Assembly (NCBI RefSeq): GCF_023701485.1
Contig: NZ_JAMQBK010000021.1
Span: forward strand, 1 to 64,000
DNA: 64,000 bases
Direction of reading: 5' to 3'
DNA from: Aporhodopirellula aestuarii
Lineage (GTDB): Bacteria; Planctomycetota; Planctomycetia; Pirellulales; Pirellulaceae
Under the pieces are notes generated by a model, which worked only from the letters and a program-made list of their open reading frames with translations, was not told where the DNA came from and made no database searches. Below are positions 8,921 through 17,149 of the stretch, in pieces. The position numbers and the translations under genes were made by a program. Numbering within the stretch: position 1 is the stretch's first letter; each line of letters opens with the position of its first letter.

Positions 8921-9014
8921 CGAGATCAGCCTTGGATACAATGGAGTTCGCAATCACCTCACGATTAGAAACCCCAGCGATTGCAGTCATCTACAAGCAC
9001 AGCCAAACTTTTTT

Positions 9015-9623
9015 GTGAATACCGACATCGGAGAGATCGAGCGGCAGCTTAAACAGGGTGATTTATCGCTGTTTGCCCAGGCGTTTTCTCGCCATCTCCC
9101 CCGATTGTGGCAGATCGTCCATTTCCGGCTGAGTGATCAAATTCGAGCACGTGTTGATGCTGATGATGTATTGCAGGAAGTCTACTTGGATGCGGAAAAA
9201 CGCCTGAGCCACTACGTCGAGGGGAATTTTCCGTCGCTGTTTCTCTGGCTAAGGCTGGTTACCGGGCAAACGCTTAGCCGGGTTCATCGGCGGCATCTGA
9301 CCACTGAATCTCGTTCGACGTTGCGTGAATCTAGCCCGAATGGCGAAAATCCGTGGGGCAACACGTCGCTGTGTCTTTCGCAGCGTTTCATTGCTCATCT
9401 GACTTCGCCCAGCCAAGCAGCGGTAAAGACTGAGTTGATTGCGGAGGTGCGATCGGCACTGAGTGAGATGAGTGACATGGACCGCGAAGTGGTCGCGCTG
9501 CGTCACTTTGAAGAACTGACCAACCAGGAAGTCGCCATGGAACTTGGCATCACGCCAAAAGCCGCCAGCATTCGGTATGTGAGAGCGTTGGAGCGGTTGC
9601 GGTCGGTGCTGGAGAAACTGTGA
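9015..9623 (+). CDS. ECF-type RNA polymerase sigma factor
   Basis: About 202 residues from a GTG start at 9015; the frame is open to 8823 but would overlap the divergent DUF1566 start. Region 2 is visible as DADDVLQEVYLDAEKRL (core binding and -10 recognition). Region 4 is MSDMDREVVALRHFEELTNQ followed by a helix-turn-helix (EVAMELGITPKAASIRYVRA). The linker between them is long. This fits the planctomycete ECF class that often sits beside Ser/Thr kinases, and a kinase gene lies 3 kb downstream. No anti-sigma gene is adjacent. Its regulon is unknown. Confidence 0.88.
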   Translation: MNTDIGEIERQLKQGDLSLFAQAFSRHLPRLWQIVHFRLSDQIRARVDADDVLQEVYLDAEKRLSHYVEGNFPSLFLWLRLVTGQTLSRVHRRHLTTESRSTLRESSPNGENPWGNTSLCLSQRFIAHLTSPSQAAVKTELIAEVRSALSEMSDMDREVVALRHFEELTNQEVAMELGITPKAASIRYVRALERLRSVLEKL

Positions 9624-9654
9624 GTGTTGGTTCCGCGGACGAAGGATGAGGCGG

Positions 9655-9760
9655 AAGATTGAGAAGGTTAAATTGACAATTGAAAAATGCAAATTGATCA
9701 GTGGCAAGATCGTTCGCAATCATTTTTCACTGTCCAGTTGTCAATTTACAAGTTTTAATC
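9655..9760. repeat. AT-rich inverted repeat (S23-type arm pair), empty copy B
   Basis: Left arm at 9655-9700 contains AAGGTTAAATTGACAATTGA and AAAATGCAAATTGATC. Right arm at about 9715-9760 contains CAATCATTTTTCACTGTCCA and GTTGTCAATTTACAAGTTTT. The two arms are reverse complements over about 40 bases with mismatches. This is the same arm sequence that flanks the four-helix gene at 12094, but here the interior is only about 15 bases. It lies just after the sigma factor stop codon and may double as its terminator. Confidence 0.7.
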
Positions 9761-9866
9761 TGTGTCCATGTTTTTCATGAATCTTGCTGAGTTTCCGGTA
9801 GATGTTCCCTCACGGTGGGGTTTTAGGCAGTGAACCTTCCTCACTGAAACTTCCACGGGACTCATC

Positions 9867-10601
9867 ATGAAGCGTCTGTCGTTGCTCACTGTATTTTGTG
9901 CGTTGGCTCTGTTACTAAGCGAATCAATTGTCAATGCGCAACCTCCGGGCGGTCGCCCCGGCCAAGGAGGCGGACGGCAAGGAGGCGGATCTGGCGGTGA
10001 ACGAGGTCCTGGCGGTAGACAAGGGATGGGGGGCGCTGGCGTTCAACAAACACCCCCGCTGCTTCGCATCTTTGATGCAAACGGTGATGGGGAACTTTCG
10101 TCGAATGAAATCGACACTGCGGCAGTTGCATTGCGAAAGCTCGATCAAAACCGCGATGGAAAACTAACAGCCGAAGAATTGCGCCCCGCTGGTCCCGGGG
10201 GACAGCAGGGCCGGCAAGGTGGGGCCGGAATGCAAGGAGGCCCAGGTCAGCGTGGCGGGCGTCAAGGAACGGGCGGTCGACCTTCTGGTGGTGGAACCCA
10301 GGAAGGAGGACGCCCCGGTGGTGGTGGCGGTGGAGGGGGTGATCGAGGCGGCGATCCTGCCCAGGCCGATGCCGCCTTTGCGAAAGACATGATGTCGTTT
10401 GACGAAAACAGGGACGGGGCACTTGGTGAAGCCGAATTGCCCGAACACATGCACAAAGCATTTGCAATCGCCGACGCCAACAAAGACGGCTTGTTGGACG
10501 AAGAAGAGCGACTTGTGTTGGCGTCGCAGTTTCGGCGTAACAAATTGAATCCGACTGGCGACGCTCCCGTGAACACGCCAACTCAAGGCCGACGCCCGTG
10601 A
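9867..10601 (+). CDS. Exported Gly-rich EF-hand protein
   Basis: 244 residues with a clear signal peptide (MKRLSLLTVFCALALLLSES, cleaved near 24). Four EF-hand calcium loops are visible: DANGDGELSSNE and DQNRDGKLTAEE in the first half, DENRDGALGEAE and DANKDGLLDEEE in the second. Between and before the pairs are long Gly/Gln/Arg-rich low-complexity linkers. Planctomycetes have many such secreted EF-hand proteins, probably calcium-dependent structural or binding proteins at the cell surface. The next gene also begins with a signal peptide and a Gly/Gln/Arg-rich linker, 68 bases away, so the two are probably co-transcribed. Confidence 0.85.
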   Translation: MKRLSLLTVFCALALLLSESIVNAQPPGGRPGQGGGRQGGGSGGERGPGGRQGMGGAGVQQTPPLLRIFDANGDGELSSNEIDTAAVALRKLDQNRDGKLTAEELRPAGPGGQQGRQGGAGMQGGPGQRGGRQGTGGRPSGGGTQEGGRPGGGGGGGGDRGGDPAQADAAFAKDMMSFDENRDGALGEAELPEHMHKAFAIADANKDGLLDEEERLVLASQFRRNKLNPTGDAPVNTPTQGRRP

Positions 10602-10669
10602 TCGAGAAGCTCGACTCCGCATTCGCAGACACGCAAAGACTCAACCTCACACAAACTACGAGATTATCG

Positions 10670-12031
10670 ATGAAACTTTCCAACCTTCCAATCCTGTACC
10701 GCTTCGCGGCCTTGATAGTCATGGTGCTGATGAGCGGCACGTTGCAGGCACAATCTCCACGGGGCCAACGGCAAGACGGCCAAGGGTTCGGGCAAGGCCC
10801 ACGCAGCGGTGGTCAGCGTGGTGCTGGGCAAGGTCGTCCGGGTCAGGGCCGTGCGGGGCAGGGGCGTGGACAAGGCGGGGGCCAGCGTGGTGGTCAAGCG
10901 TCACAGGGCGGCCGGCCTCGCGATCGCGTTCGTCCGCGTGACACTCAATTCAACGAGAGGTTTCCTCTCGGTGCCGAACTGCCTGAGGATCTTCAAGTCT
11001 ACGATGTCGATCGGGAATTGGTGCCCGTGAACAGCATCTTCCAGTCGAAGTACACGGTCATCGTCGGTGGCTGTTTGACATGTCCCGAATTCCGAAATTC
11101 GTACCCTGAGATCGAGGCGGTTGCTCGCGACTTCAAGGATCGAGACGTTGACTTCTACTTCCTGTACCAATCGTTGACGCATCCTGAGAATTGGGGATTC
11201 GTGCAGCCGTCTTCGATCGAGGATCGATTTGCTCAGGTCGACCATGCGAAGGAGCTCTTGCAAACCCAAATTCCGTGGTTGACGGATCCGATTGACAACC
11301 AGTTAAAGACCTATTTCCTCCTGACTCCGAATTCTCAGTTCGTGTTTGATCAAGCGGGCAAAGTGGTTCATCGTAATTCATGGGGACACGGCGCAAACCT
11401 TCGCGAGTCGCTGGAGACTTTGGTCGGCAAGCCGGAAACACTGACCACGGTCGAAGACTTGAACCTTCCTCGTTTCGAACGTCACCTCACGCCCAAGAGT
11501 GAAATGCTCGTGGAACGAGTCAGCGTGGAAGGGAAAGCTGTCCCGTTGCGGGTCGAGTCAGGTGGAGAAAGCAATCCTGTGTCTGCCTTGCTGTCAAGCG
11601 ATTTCAATCAGTCCAACCGTTATGTCAAGCTTCGGCCCGAGGCAGACCAACAATTGATCGAAACCGGAACGGGGACGCTGTACCTTGGCTTTCGCCAAGA
11701 CCCGGTGTTGGGAGCCAGTTGGAATAACCTCGCCAGTCCACCGGAGTACAAGATCGTTGCCGAAGGTGCAACGGTCTCACCCGCAATGGGGCAATCAACG
11801 CGTTTGGAAGTCGAATCCGACAATGAGCCACGCGAGTTCTTAATCGAAGTGAAGAACTGGGACGCCGATAAACCGATTGCGGTAAAAATTCAGTACTTTG
11901 CGTGCAACAAGGAAAAGGGTTGGTGCAAGTCGGTACAACAGGAATTCACGGTCTGGTTAGACGAAGATAAATCGGCGGGGATGGTGAATGGACGCAGTCA
12001 CTTTCCGGGTGGTGGGAGGAGGCGGAATTGA
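10670..12031 (+). CDS. Exported thioredoxin-fold protein, iodothyronine-deiodinase-like
   Basis: 453 residues from the start at 10670, where a signal peptide begins (MKLSNLPILYRFAALIVMVL); the frame is open to 10598. A Gly/Gln/Arg-rich linker covers about 30-90. Residues about 125-260 look like the deiodinase branch of the thioredoxin fold: VGGCLTCPEF (Cys135, Cys138), then DVDFYFLYQSLTHPENWGF, which resembles the deiodinase 'YxxEAHPxDGW' segment. Cys138 takes the place of the deiodinase selenocysteine. The remaining 190 residues resemble a beta-rich C-terminal domain. A redox role in the periplasm is likely; substrate is unknown. It probably shares a transcript with the EF-hand gene. Confidence 0.7.
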   Translation: MKLSNLPILYRFAALIVMVLMSGTLQAQSPRGQRQDGQGFGQGPRSGGQRGAGQGRPGQGRAGQGRGQGGGQRGGQASQGGRPRDRVRPRDTQFNERFPLGAELPEDLQVYDVDRELVPVNSIFQSKYTVIVGGCLTCPEFRNSYPEIEAVARDFKDRDVDFYFLYQSLTHPENWGFVQPSSIEDRFAQVDHAKELLQTQIPWLTDPIDNQLKTYFLLTPNSQFVFDQAGKVVHRNSWGHGANLRESLETLVGKPETLTTVEDLNLPRFERHLTPKSEMLVERVSVEGKAVPLRVESGGESNPVSALLSSDFNQSNRYVKLRPEADQQLIETGTGTLYLGFRQDPVLGASWNNLASPPEYKIVAEGATVSPAMGQSTRLEVESDNEPREFLIEVKNWDADKPIAVKIQYFACNKEKGWCKSVQQEFTVWLDEDKSAGMVNGRSHFPGGGRRRN

Positions 12032-12039
12032 AGGGAAGG

Positions 12040-12085
12040 TATTGAAAAAGTTAAATTGACAACTGAAAAAGGTCAATTTGAACAA
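12040..12085. repeat. Left inverted-repeat arm flanking the four-helix gene
   Basis: Reads TATTGAAAAAGTTAAATTGA then CAACTGAAAAAGGTCAATTTGAA. Its reverse complement matches the right arm at about 12477-12520 on the other side of the four-helix gene. The same arm is found in the empty copies at 4333-4441 and 9655-9760. It begins right after the stop codon of the deiodinase-like gene and overlaps nothing coding. Confidence 0.7.
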
Positions 12086-12093
12086 GTTCGTCT

Positions 12094-12462
12094 TCAACCC
12101 TTCCGTAGATTCGATTTCGCTGTGAGCACTGATTTGCCAATGATGTTGCATAGTTGATTCGCTTCGTCGAGCAGATCAGACATTCGTTTGTTTGGTAGCA
12201 ATTCAGATTTAAGTATCATTTTGATCCATGTGCGGGACTCGCGAAGTTCTTTCAACGCAATTCCCAGTTTATGAATGAAATCCTTTTTGCTTTCAGCGGC
12301 ACATGCCTCGGCGTAATTGGGAGCGGGCGATGTTCCGCTGCGCACAAGCTGACCAGCAATGTGTCTTCCGAGCCTAGAGTCAGGCAATGCGTCTACCACC
12401 TTTCCGACACGGCACGCAAAATCCAGCAGACGATCTTCCAATTCATCTCCACGTTTATCCAC
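12094..12462 (-). CDS. Four-helix bundle protein, S23 / 23S rRNA intervening-sequence family
   Basis: 122 residues from a GTG start at 12462, with the family pattern clear. An N-terminal helix (LEDRLLDFACRVGKVVDALP) is followed by the signature HIAGQLVRSGTSPAPNYAEA, then ESKKDFIHKLGIALKELRES and a last helix. Relatives are encoded in 23S rRNA intervening sequences and free-standing in many genomes; the related Avd protein serves diversity-generating retroelements. Here no rRNA or reverse transcriptase is near. The gene is bounded by inverted AT-rich arms (12040-12085 and 12477-12520), so it looks like cargo of a small mobile or REP-like unit. The molecular role is unknown. Confidence 0.85.
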   Translation of the reverse strand: MDKRGDELEDRLLDFACRVGKVVDALPDSRLGRHIAGQLVRSGTSPAPNYAEACAAESKKDFIHKLGIALKELRESRTWIKMILKSELLPNKRMSDLLDEANQLCNIIGKSVLTAKSNLRKG

Positions 12463-12476
12463 AGAATCACCTTTCC

Positions 12477-12520
12477 CTCAATTTCAAAGTGTCAATCGTC
12501 AATCTAACCTTTTCAATTGC
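12477..12520. repeat. Right inverted-repeat arm flanking the four-helix gene
   Basis: Reads CTCAATTTCAAAGTGTCAAT then CGTCAATCTAACCTTTTCAATT. It is the reverse complement, with mismatches, of the arm at 12040-12085. Further single arms of this type (CAATTTCAAATTTCCAATTG, TCAATTTAACTTT) recur at about 12597-12636 and 12716-12755 as part of the 119-bp tandem repeat. The four-helix gene's promoter must lie in or beside this arm. Confidence 0.7.
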
Positions 12521-12527
12521 CAGCGAC

Positions 12528-12765
12528 ATTAACTCCCTCGATCTGGACGACACGTCAAGCTCATCTCCACGCTTATCCACGACATTGCCTTTTCCCCAAT
12601 TTCAAATTTCCAATTGTCAATTTAACTTTCTCAATCTCTATCCCGTATGAACTCTCTCGACATGGACGACATGTCAAGTTCATCTCCACGCTTATCCAAG
12701 ACATTGCCTTTCACTCAATTTCAAATTTCCAATTGTCAATTTAGCTTTTTCAATTTTTGTCGCGT
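12528..12765. repeat. Two extra tandem copies of a 119-bp divergent start region
   Basis: Each 119-bp unit (12528-12646 and 12647-12765) contains, in order: a copy of the kinase's first codons (ATG or ATT, AACTCcCTCGAyvTGGACGA); eight junction bases; a reversed copy of the four-helix gene's start (TCATCTCCACGCTTATCCAC, which on the minus strand still reads GTG-D-K-R-G-D-E); and the AT-rich arm. The genuine four-helix start (12442-12462) and kinase start (12766) lie at the two ends. Spacing from AAC at 12531 to 12650 to 12769 is exactly 119 each time. The array therefore multiplies the divergent promoter and both start codons. Confidence 0.85.
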
Positions 12766-15288
12766 ATGAACTCTCTCGACCTCGACGACACCTATTCAAC
12801 GGTCGATATCCTCGCTAGCGATTTCGTGGCACGCTATCGCAATGGCGATCGACCAACGGTAGAGGAATACGCGAATCGCCATCCCGAATTGAGCGAGCCG
12901 ATCCGTCGCGTCTTTCCGTTGGTACTTTCGGTGGAAAAGGTCAAGATCGACCAGCAATCCGAAAGCGATGGAAGTGCAACGCTTGCGGGGCGAGTATTGG
13001 AACGACTCGGTGATTTTCGACTCGTGCGAGAAATCGGGCGAGGTGGAATGGGAATCGTGTACGAAGCCGAACAGGAGTCGCTTGGACGACGTGTCGCGAT
13101 CAAGGTTCTGCCAAAACAATCTTTGCTGAACGACGATGCGTTACAAAGTTTCAGACGCGAAGCCAGCACGGCGGCGGCGATGCATCATTCCAATATCGTG
13201 CCAATCTTCGGGACAGGCCAGTGCGAGGGAACGCATTTTCTGGTGATGCAACTCATTCGAGGCGAGTCGCTGGATAAACGCGTCACCACAGAGCAACCGT
13301 CGTTCGATTGTCGCACGGCAGCTGAAATCGCCGCCCAGATTTCAGACGGACTTGCTTATGCTCATGGTAACGGCGTACTTCATCGCGACGTGAAACCGGC
13401 CAATATCCTTATTGATGAAGATGGCGTCGCGCAACTAACCGACTTCGGACTTGCGCGGAACACGCGAGATGATCCGACCATGACGCAAGCTCTCAGCGGA
13501 AGTCCTCGCTATATGGCGCCGGAGCGTTTTCAAGGACAATCGGATGAGCGGTCAGACGTTTACGGGGTTGGTTTGACACTCTATGAAATGCTGGCAGGCA
13601 CTCCTGCTTTTAAAGGCCTGACGCCGCATCAATTGCCGGAGGCCGTGAAGCTTCATCTCATCAAGCCACTGACCGAGTTTCGCAGCGACATTCCCACCGA
13701 CTTGCAAACGATTGTTGCCAAAGCGATCAATCCTGAGCCGGCACATCGGTATCAATCCGCGACCGATCTGCGAGATGATCTGAATCGTTTCTTAAAAGAC
13801 GAGCCGATCCTCGCTCGACGCACAACGACATTGCAGAGACTTGTTCGCTGGTGTCGTCGCAACCCGAAACTCGCTACCGTCACCGGCATTGCAATCGTGT
13901 CGATGCTGGCCGCGACCGTCGCGTCGTCGGTCGGGTTTGCGATGACATCGGCTGCCAACAAGCGGTCCAGTGAGGCACTCGCGCAATCCGAACAAACCGT
14001 CGATCTCGCACTTCATTCGCTCGATGGTGTCGTGGACGTCATTTCTATCCCCGCATCGGCGATGGGGGACATGGATATGGGAGAAATGGATTCGGGACAA
14101 TTTCTGCTAAACCCATCCCCCCACGCGGCAAAGGTTCTTGAGAATATCCAACCACTGTACGAACGGCTTGCTAACCAGTCTCCCACTCGGCCTGACATTC
14201 TTCGGCAAATGATCGAAGCGAGCCTTCGGCTTTCCCTGATTCAACAACAACTCGGACAGATCGACGCTGCGATCGGCACGCTCAACCAAAGCGTTGAACT
14301 CTTGGAGACACGCGGTAACCTAGCCGGTTTGCCAATTAATGAGAAACGAATTCTCGATGCGCGTTTGCATAACGAGCTCGGAAAAGTTTACGCACTGAAC
14401 TTGGACTATGCGAAATCGGATGAAGCTTTCGAAATGGCTATCCAGTCCGGTGAAGCTGTCACCGATCCCGACGATCGGCTGAAACTGCAGTTAGCGTATG
14501 CTTTGGTTGCACTCGGTGATCCGCCCGCCCAGCGGCGCAGGGACCAAGCCGAAATGCCGGGTGAATCCCGAACCGCTCGTGAGCGTCTATCGGCAGCCCG
14601 GGCGATTCTAAGCGAATTGAATCCCGCAGCGCATGATGCAAGTGAGGTGTCCGTGCTGCGAGCGCGGATTCATCTTGCCGATTCACGTCGAGCAAAGCGG
14701 CCAGCGGTTCGACAGTCTGAGTTTTTGTCAGCCATCGAAATCCTGCGTGAACGATTGACTCAAACACCGGACGATTCCCGTGTTCGATTTGCCTTGGTCG
14801 AAGTACTCGCCAGCGTGAATCTGCGAAGACAATTCGGGTCGGAACGATTGACCGACGAAGCGGAAAAACGCCTTCACGAAGCGCTCGCCGAATTGCAACC
14901 GCTCCGGTCGATCAATCCCAAGACACAACTGTTCGCAGTCTCCGAAGTTCATATCCTGCACAAACTATCGAACCTCGCTCGTTCGAACGGAGACTTCGCC
15001 CTGGCACTAGATCGCCTCGAAAAGGCAATTGCCATCCAGTCGTCTTTGGTCGATGCATCGCCCGACAGCATGCCCCACCGATGCTGGCGAGCGTTGCTAT
15101 ACCGAAGTCTCGCCGAAGTTCACCGACGCCAAGGCGACGACGACGCCGAGCGGGAAGCAATCACGGCTGCTGTTGCCGACTTAGACGCGATCTCCCCCGA
15201 GTCACGGGAACATCCGTTTGCAGTTCAGACTCAACAGATCATCCAAAAACTCGCCGCTGACGCAGCCTCTGAACCTGACGCTTTGTAG
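12766..15288 (+). CDS. Membrane-anchored Ser/Thr protein kinase with TPR-like C-terminal half
   Basis: 840 residues from ATG at 12766; a TTG three codons upstream is in frame but less likely. The kinase domain spans about 84-345: GRGGMGIVYEA glycine loop (91-101), AIK with Lys113, HRDVKPAN with Asp208, DFG at 226-228, and SPRYMAPE activation segment end. One transmembrane helix follows (about 366-390). The remaining 450 residues are helical, TPR-like repeats, predicted on the far side of the membrane. This is the standard planctomycete kinase architecture, often linked to ECF sigma factors; one lies 3 kb upstream. Its start codon region is the source of the 119-bp tandem array. Confidence 0.9.
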   Translation: MNSLDLDDTYSTVDILASDFVARYRNGDRPTVEEYANRHPELSEPIRRVFPLVLSVEKVKIDQQSESDGSATLAGRVLERLGDFRLVREIGRGGMGIVYEAEQESLGRRVAIKVLPKQSLLNDDALQSFRREASTAAAMHHSNIVPIFGTGQCEGTHFLVMQLIRGESLDKRVTTEQPSFDCRTAAEIAAQISDGLAYAHGNGVLHRDVKPANILIDEDGVAQLTDFGLARNTRDDPTMTQALSGSPRYMAPERFQGQSDERSDVYGVGLTLYEMLAGTPAFKGLTPHQLPEAVKLHLIKPLTEFRSDIPTDLQTIVAKAINPEPAHRYQSATDLRDDLNRFLKDEPILARRTTTLQRLVRWCRRNPKLATVTGIAIVSMLAATVASSVGFAMTSAANKRSSEALAQSEQTVDLALHSLDGVVDVISIPASAMGDMDMGEMDSGQFLLNPSPHAAKVLENIQPLYERLANQSPTRPDILRQMIEASLRLSLIQQQLGQIDAAIGTLNQSVELLETRGNLAGLPINEKRILDARLHNELGKVYALNLDYAKSDEAFEMAIQSGEAVTDPDDRLKLQLAYALVALGDPPAQRRRDQAEMPGESRTARERLSAARAILSELNPAAHDASEVSVLRARIHLADSRRAKRPAVRQSEFLSAIEILRERLTQTPDDSRVRFALVEVLASVNLRRQFGSERLTDEAEKRLHEALAELQPLRSINPKTQLFAVSEVHILHKLSNLARSNGDFALALDRLEKAIAIQSSLVDASPDSMPHRCWRALLYRSLAEVHRRQGDDDAEREAITAAVADLDAISPESREHPFAVQTQQIIQKLAADAASEPDAL

Positions 15289-15520
15289 TGAAAGGATGAT
15301 TGCAACGGCTCTGGATCTGCCAACGGTTTCGTCGATCTCGATGGCGCGACATTGGCCCGGTCGCGGTCGTCCGAATCGCGGCGCCGTCAAACTAGTATGT
15401 CGTCTAAGCTAAGATCTTGGATTACTCGAACCGAAGGTCTCGCGACCAATGCCATCTACTTTGTTAGCGGTGCGGCGCAATCCGTTCGGTTATACGCCAA
15501 TTTTGAATGCTGACGAAGCA
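15289..15520. other. Gap between convergent genes with a degenerate PE core
   Basis: The gap separates the kinase (plus) from the porin (minus). At about 15463-15491 the sequence TTAGCGGTGCGGCGCAATCC then GTTCGGTTA matches one half of the palindromic element core with several changes; the second half is missing. No gene or clear terminator hairpin is recognised. Confidence 0.35.
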
Positions 15521-17002
15521 TTAGAATCGCAGCGACGATTGGATGTATGTGAATTCACCGTTATTGCCACTCGCTCCGTTGGGGGCAATTCCAGCGGGGC
15601 CACCTTGGATGACGGGGCTGTCAAAGTAGTCGCCTGCCCACAGGTAGCTGTATCCGACCAGGAAGTGTGCGCGCGGCGAGATGCTCCAACGCAACTGCAA
15701 ATCCAGCTCGTGGCCAATCTCGTTGCCCGCGGCCCCGGTGGGATCCTGGAACGACGCCGCTCCGCCGTTGGTGTACAGCGCGTCTCGGCTGTCGGCGAGC
15801 CAGAAGTTGTGGAAATGAATGCGGCATTCCAAGTCGTCACTAACCGCGAGCGACGTTTGCAAATTCAAGTCCTGAATATTTTGACGACCGGTCAGGTCGG
15901 CTAGCCCCAGGTAAAAGTGTCCTCGAGGCTCAAGTTGGTAGAACGTACCGTGAACATCGTCGGTCAAATCGCCGTCGCCTGATGCCCAGTCGTAGTACAG
16001 CCAAGTGGTCGGTTTGAATGGCAATTTTTCAAAGGTGTGCCCGAGTCCGACGGTTGCGAAGCCGGCCGATTGACGGGAAGTCGAAAAACTTCCGAATTGG
16101 TAGCCACCTTCGAGTTCAAACCGTATCTCGCCTTCGTTGCGAATAACGCGACCGCCGATGGTGTGGACATCGAAACCGCCTGGAACACCGGCAAAGGTTT
16201 GCACCAGATCATCATCTTCGGTCATCCCAAAGTAATAAAGGTCGTGTCTCGCCGCGTCGGTTTTGGCTGTACCGAAGACCCCGTAGAACTGTCGGCTTTG
16301 GTCCGGATTGTCAAAGTTGTGATCGTCGGGCCGATGCTGTCTCGGATCGATCGGCCGCACCCAGAAGGCGTCGACCTGTGCCGAATCGGACTTCCACCAA
16401 CTCCGCACGCCGTCGTGGGTCAGTGGCGTGTTTCGCCACGGACGGCTGGCGACGAGACGTTGCGATCCATAGTACATTTCTTGGCGTCCGAAGCGCAGCC
16501 ACCATTCTTGATCGTCGCCACGGCTCAACAGTAACGCATCAACGGCGAGCATCTGCATATCGAAACGATTGACTTCGCTGCCACGTGGGGGCAGATCTTC
16601 GCCGTCGCTGGTCGCATCAATCGCCTGCCCAAAAACACGCAGATTGTCACCGATATGGACGTCCGCGAACAAGAGTGTCTGCGAAAGCAAGAATTCATCG
16701 CTGGCGCCCGTTAATCGGCGACCGCCGCGGAGATTATTTTCGTTGTGATACCGAGAACGGAATCGACCGCCTAAGTCGATCGTGATGTCGCTGCAGGGAC
16801 GAAGTCGCTTCAGTTGCTCGCCCAGGAAGTGTCCTTGGTACTCCGGATCGTCAAGGTAGCTGAAATCGTTATTGATGAAGCTTTGTTTGTAGGCGGCTCT
16901 GGCGACCGCGGCATCGTCGGCACGCGTTGGTGAGCTCACCAACGTTGTGATGGTGATCGCGAAGAACAACGCACGGAATTGGGGATATGGATTGGCACTC
17001 AT
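15521..17002 (-). CDS. Alginate-export-type outer membrane porin
   Basis: 493 residues from the start at 17002, which places a signal peptide ([17 protein letters not shown]) at the N-terminus; the frame is open to 17116 but overlaps the divergent promoter. The body is an alternating beta-strand barrel rich in aromatic/Asp/Gly pairs, with the alginate-export family opening ([20 protein letters not shown]), then [17 protein letters not shown] and [10 protein letters not shown]. It ends in a beta-strand with a terminal Phe (YIQSSLRF), as outer-membrane barrels do. It probably allows passage of oligosaccharides or hydrophobic solutes; the substrate cannot be read from the sequence. Confidence 0.8.
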   Translation of the reverse strand: MSANPYPQFRALFFAITITTLVSSPTRADDAAVARAAYKQSFINNDFSYLDDPEYQGHFLGEQLKRLRPCSDITIDLGGRFRSRYHNENNLRGGRRLTGASDEFLLSQTLLFADVHIGDNLRVFGQAIDATSDGEDLPPRGSEVNRFDMQMLAVDALLLSRGDDQEWWLRFGRQEMYYGSQRLVASRPWRNTPLTHDGVRSWWKSDSAQVDAFWVRPIDPRQHRPDDHNFDNPDQSRQFYGVFGTAKTDAARHDLYYFGMTEDDDLVQTFAGVPGGFDVHTIGGRVIRNEGEIRFELEGGYQFGSFSTSRQSAGFATVGLGHTFEKLPFKPTTWLYYDWASGDGDLTDDVHGTFYQLEPRGHFYLGLADLTGRQNIQDLNLQTSLAVSDDLECRIHFHNFWLADSRDALYTNGGAASFQDPTGAAGNEIGHELDLQLRWSISPRAHFLVGYSYLWAGDYFDSPVIQGGPAGIAPNGASGNNGEFTYIQSSLRF

Positions 17003-17149
17003 ATCGCCAGAGATCGGAGCGCCACCAGCCTTAACGACAAGGAAAACACGCGTTTGGGGGCCCTGACGATCCGTTCGACGAGGCGGTTGAATTACAATCG
17101 GAGTAATCAAAATCATTTAACGGCGGGATTTTCCTTAGGGTATACGACC
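17003..17149. promoter_or_regulatory. Divergent promoter region, porin / chemoreceptor
   Basis: A 147-base gap separates the divergent starts of the porin gene (17002, minus) and the chemoreceptor gene (17150, plus). Promoters for both must lie here or just inside. No strong -35/-10 or sigma-54 pair was found by eye. The arrangement suggests shared control of uptake and chemotaxis, but that is inference. Confidence 0.35.

Noticed and set aside
12094-12462. Four-helix gene as an rRNA intervening sequence
   Set aside because: No 23S rRNA sequence flanks it; on the left it follows a protein-coding gene, on the right a kinase start.
12040-12520. Diversity-generating retroelement (the four-helix protein is related to Avd)
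   Set aside because: No reverse transcriptase, no template/variable repeat pair with A-specific changes, and no target gene nearby.
12387-12744. Short plus-strand frames upstream of the kinase as genes
   Set aside because: They are read-through of the copied kinase start into the copied four-helix start and arm; each ends after about 40 codons.
12528-12765. Tandem repeat as a CRISPR array
   Set aside because: There are only two extra units, contiguous without unique spacers, and the repeat contains copies of two real start codons; no cas genes are present.
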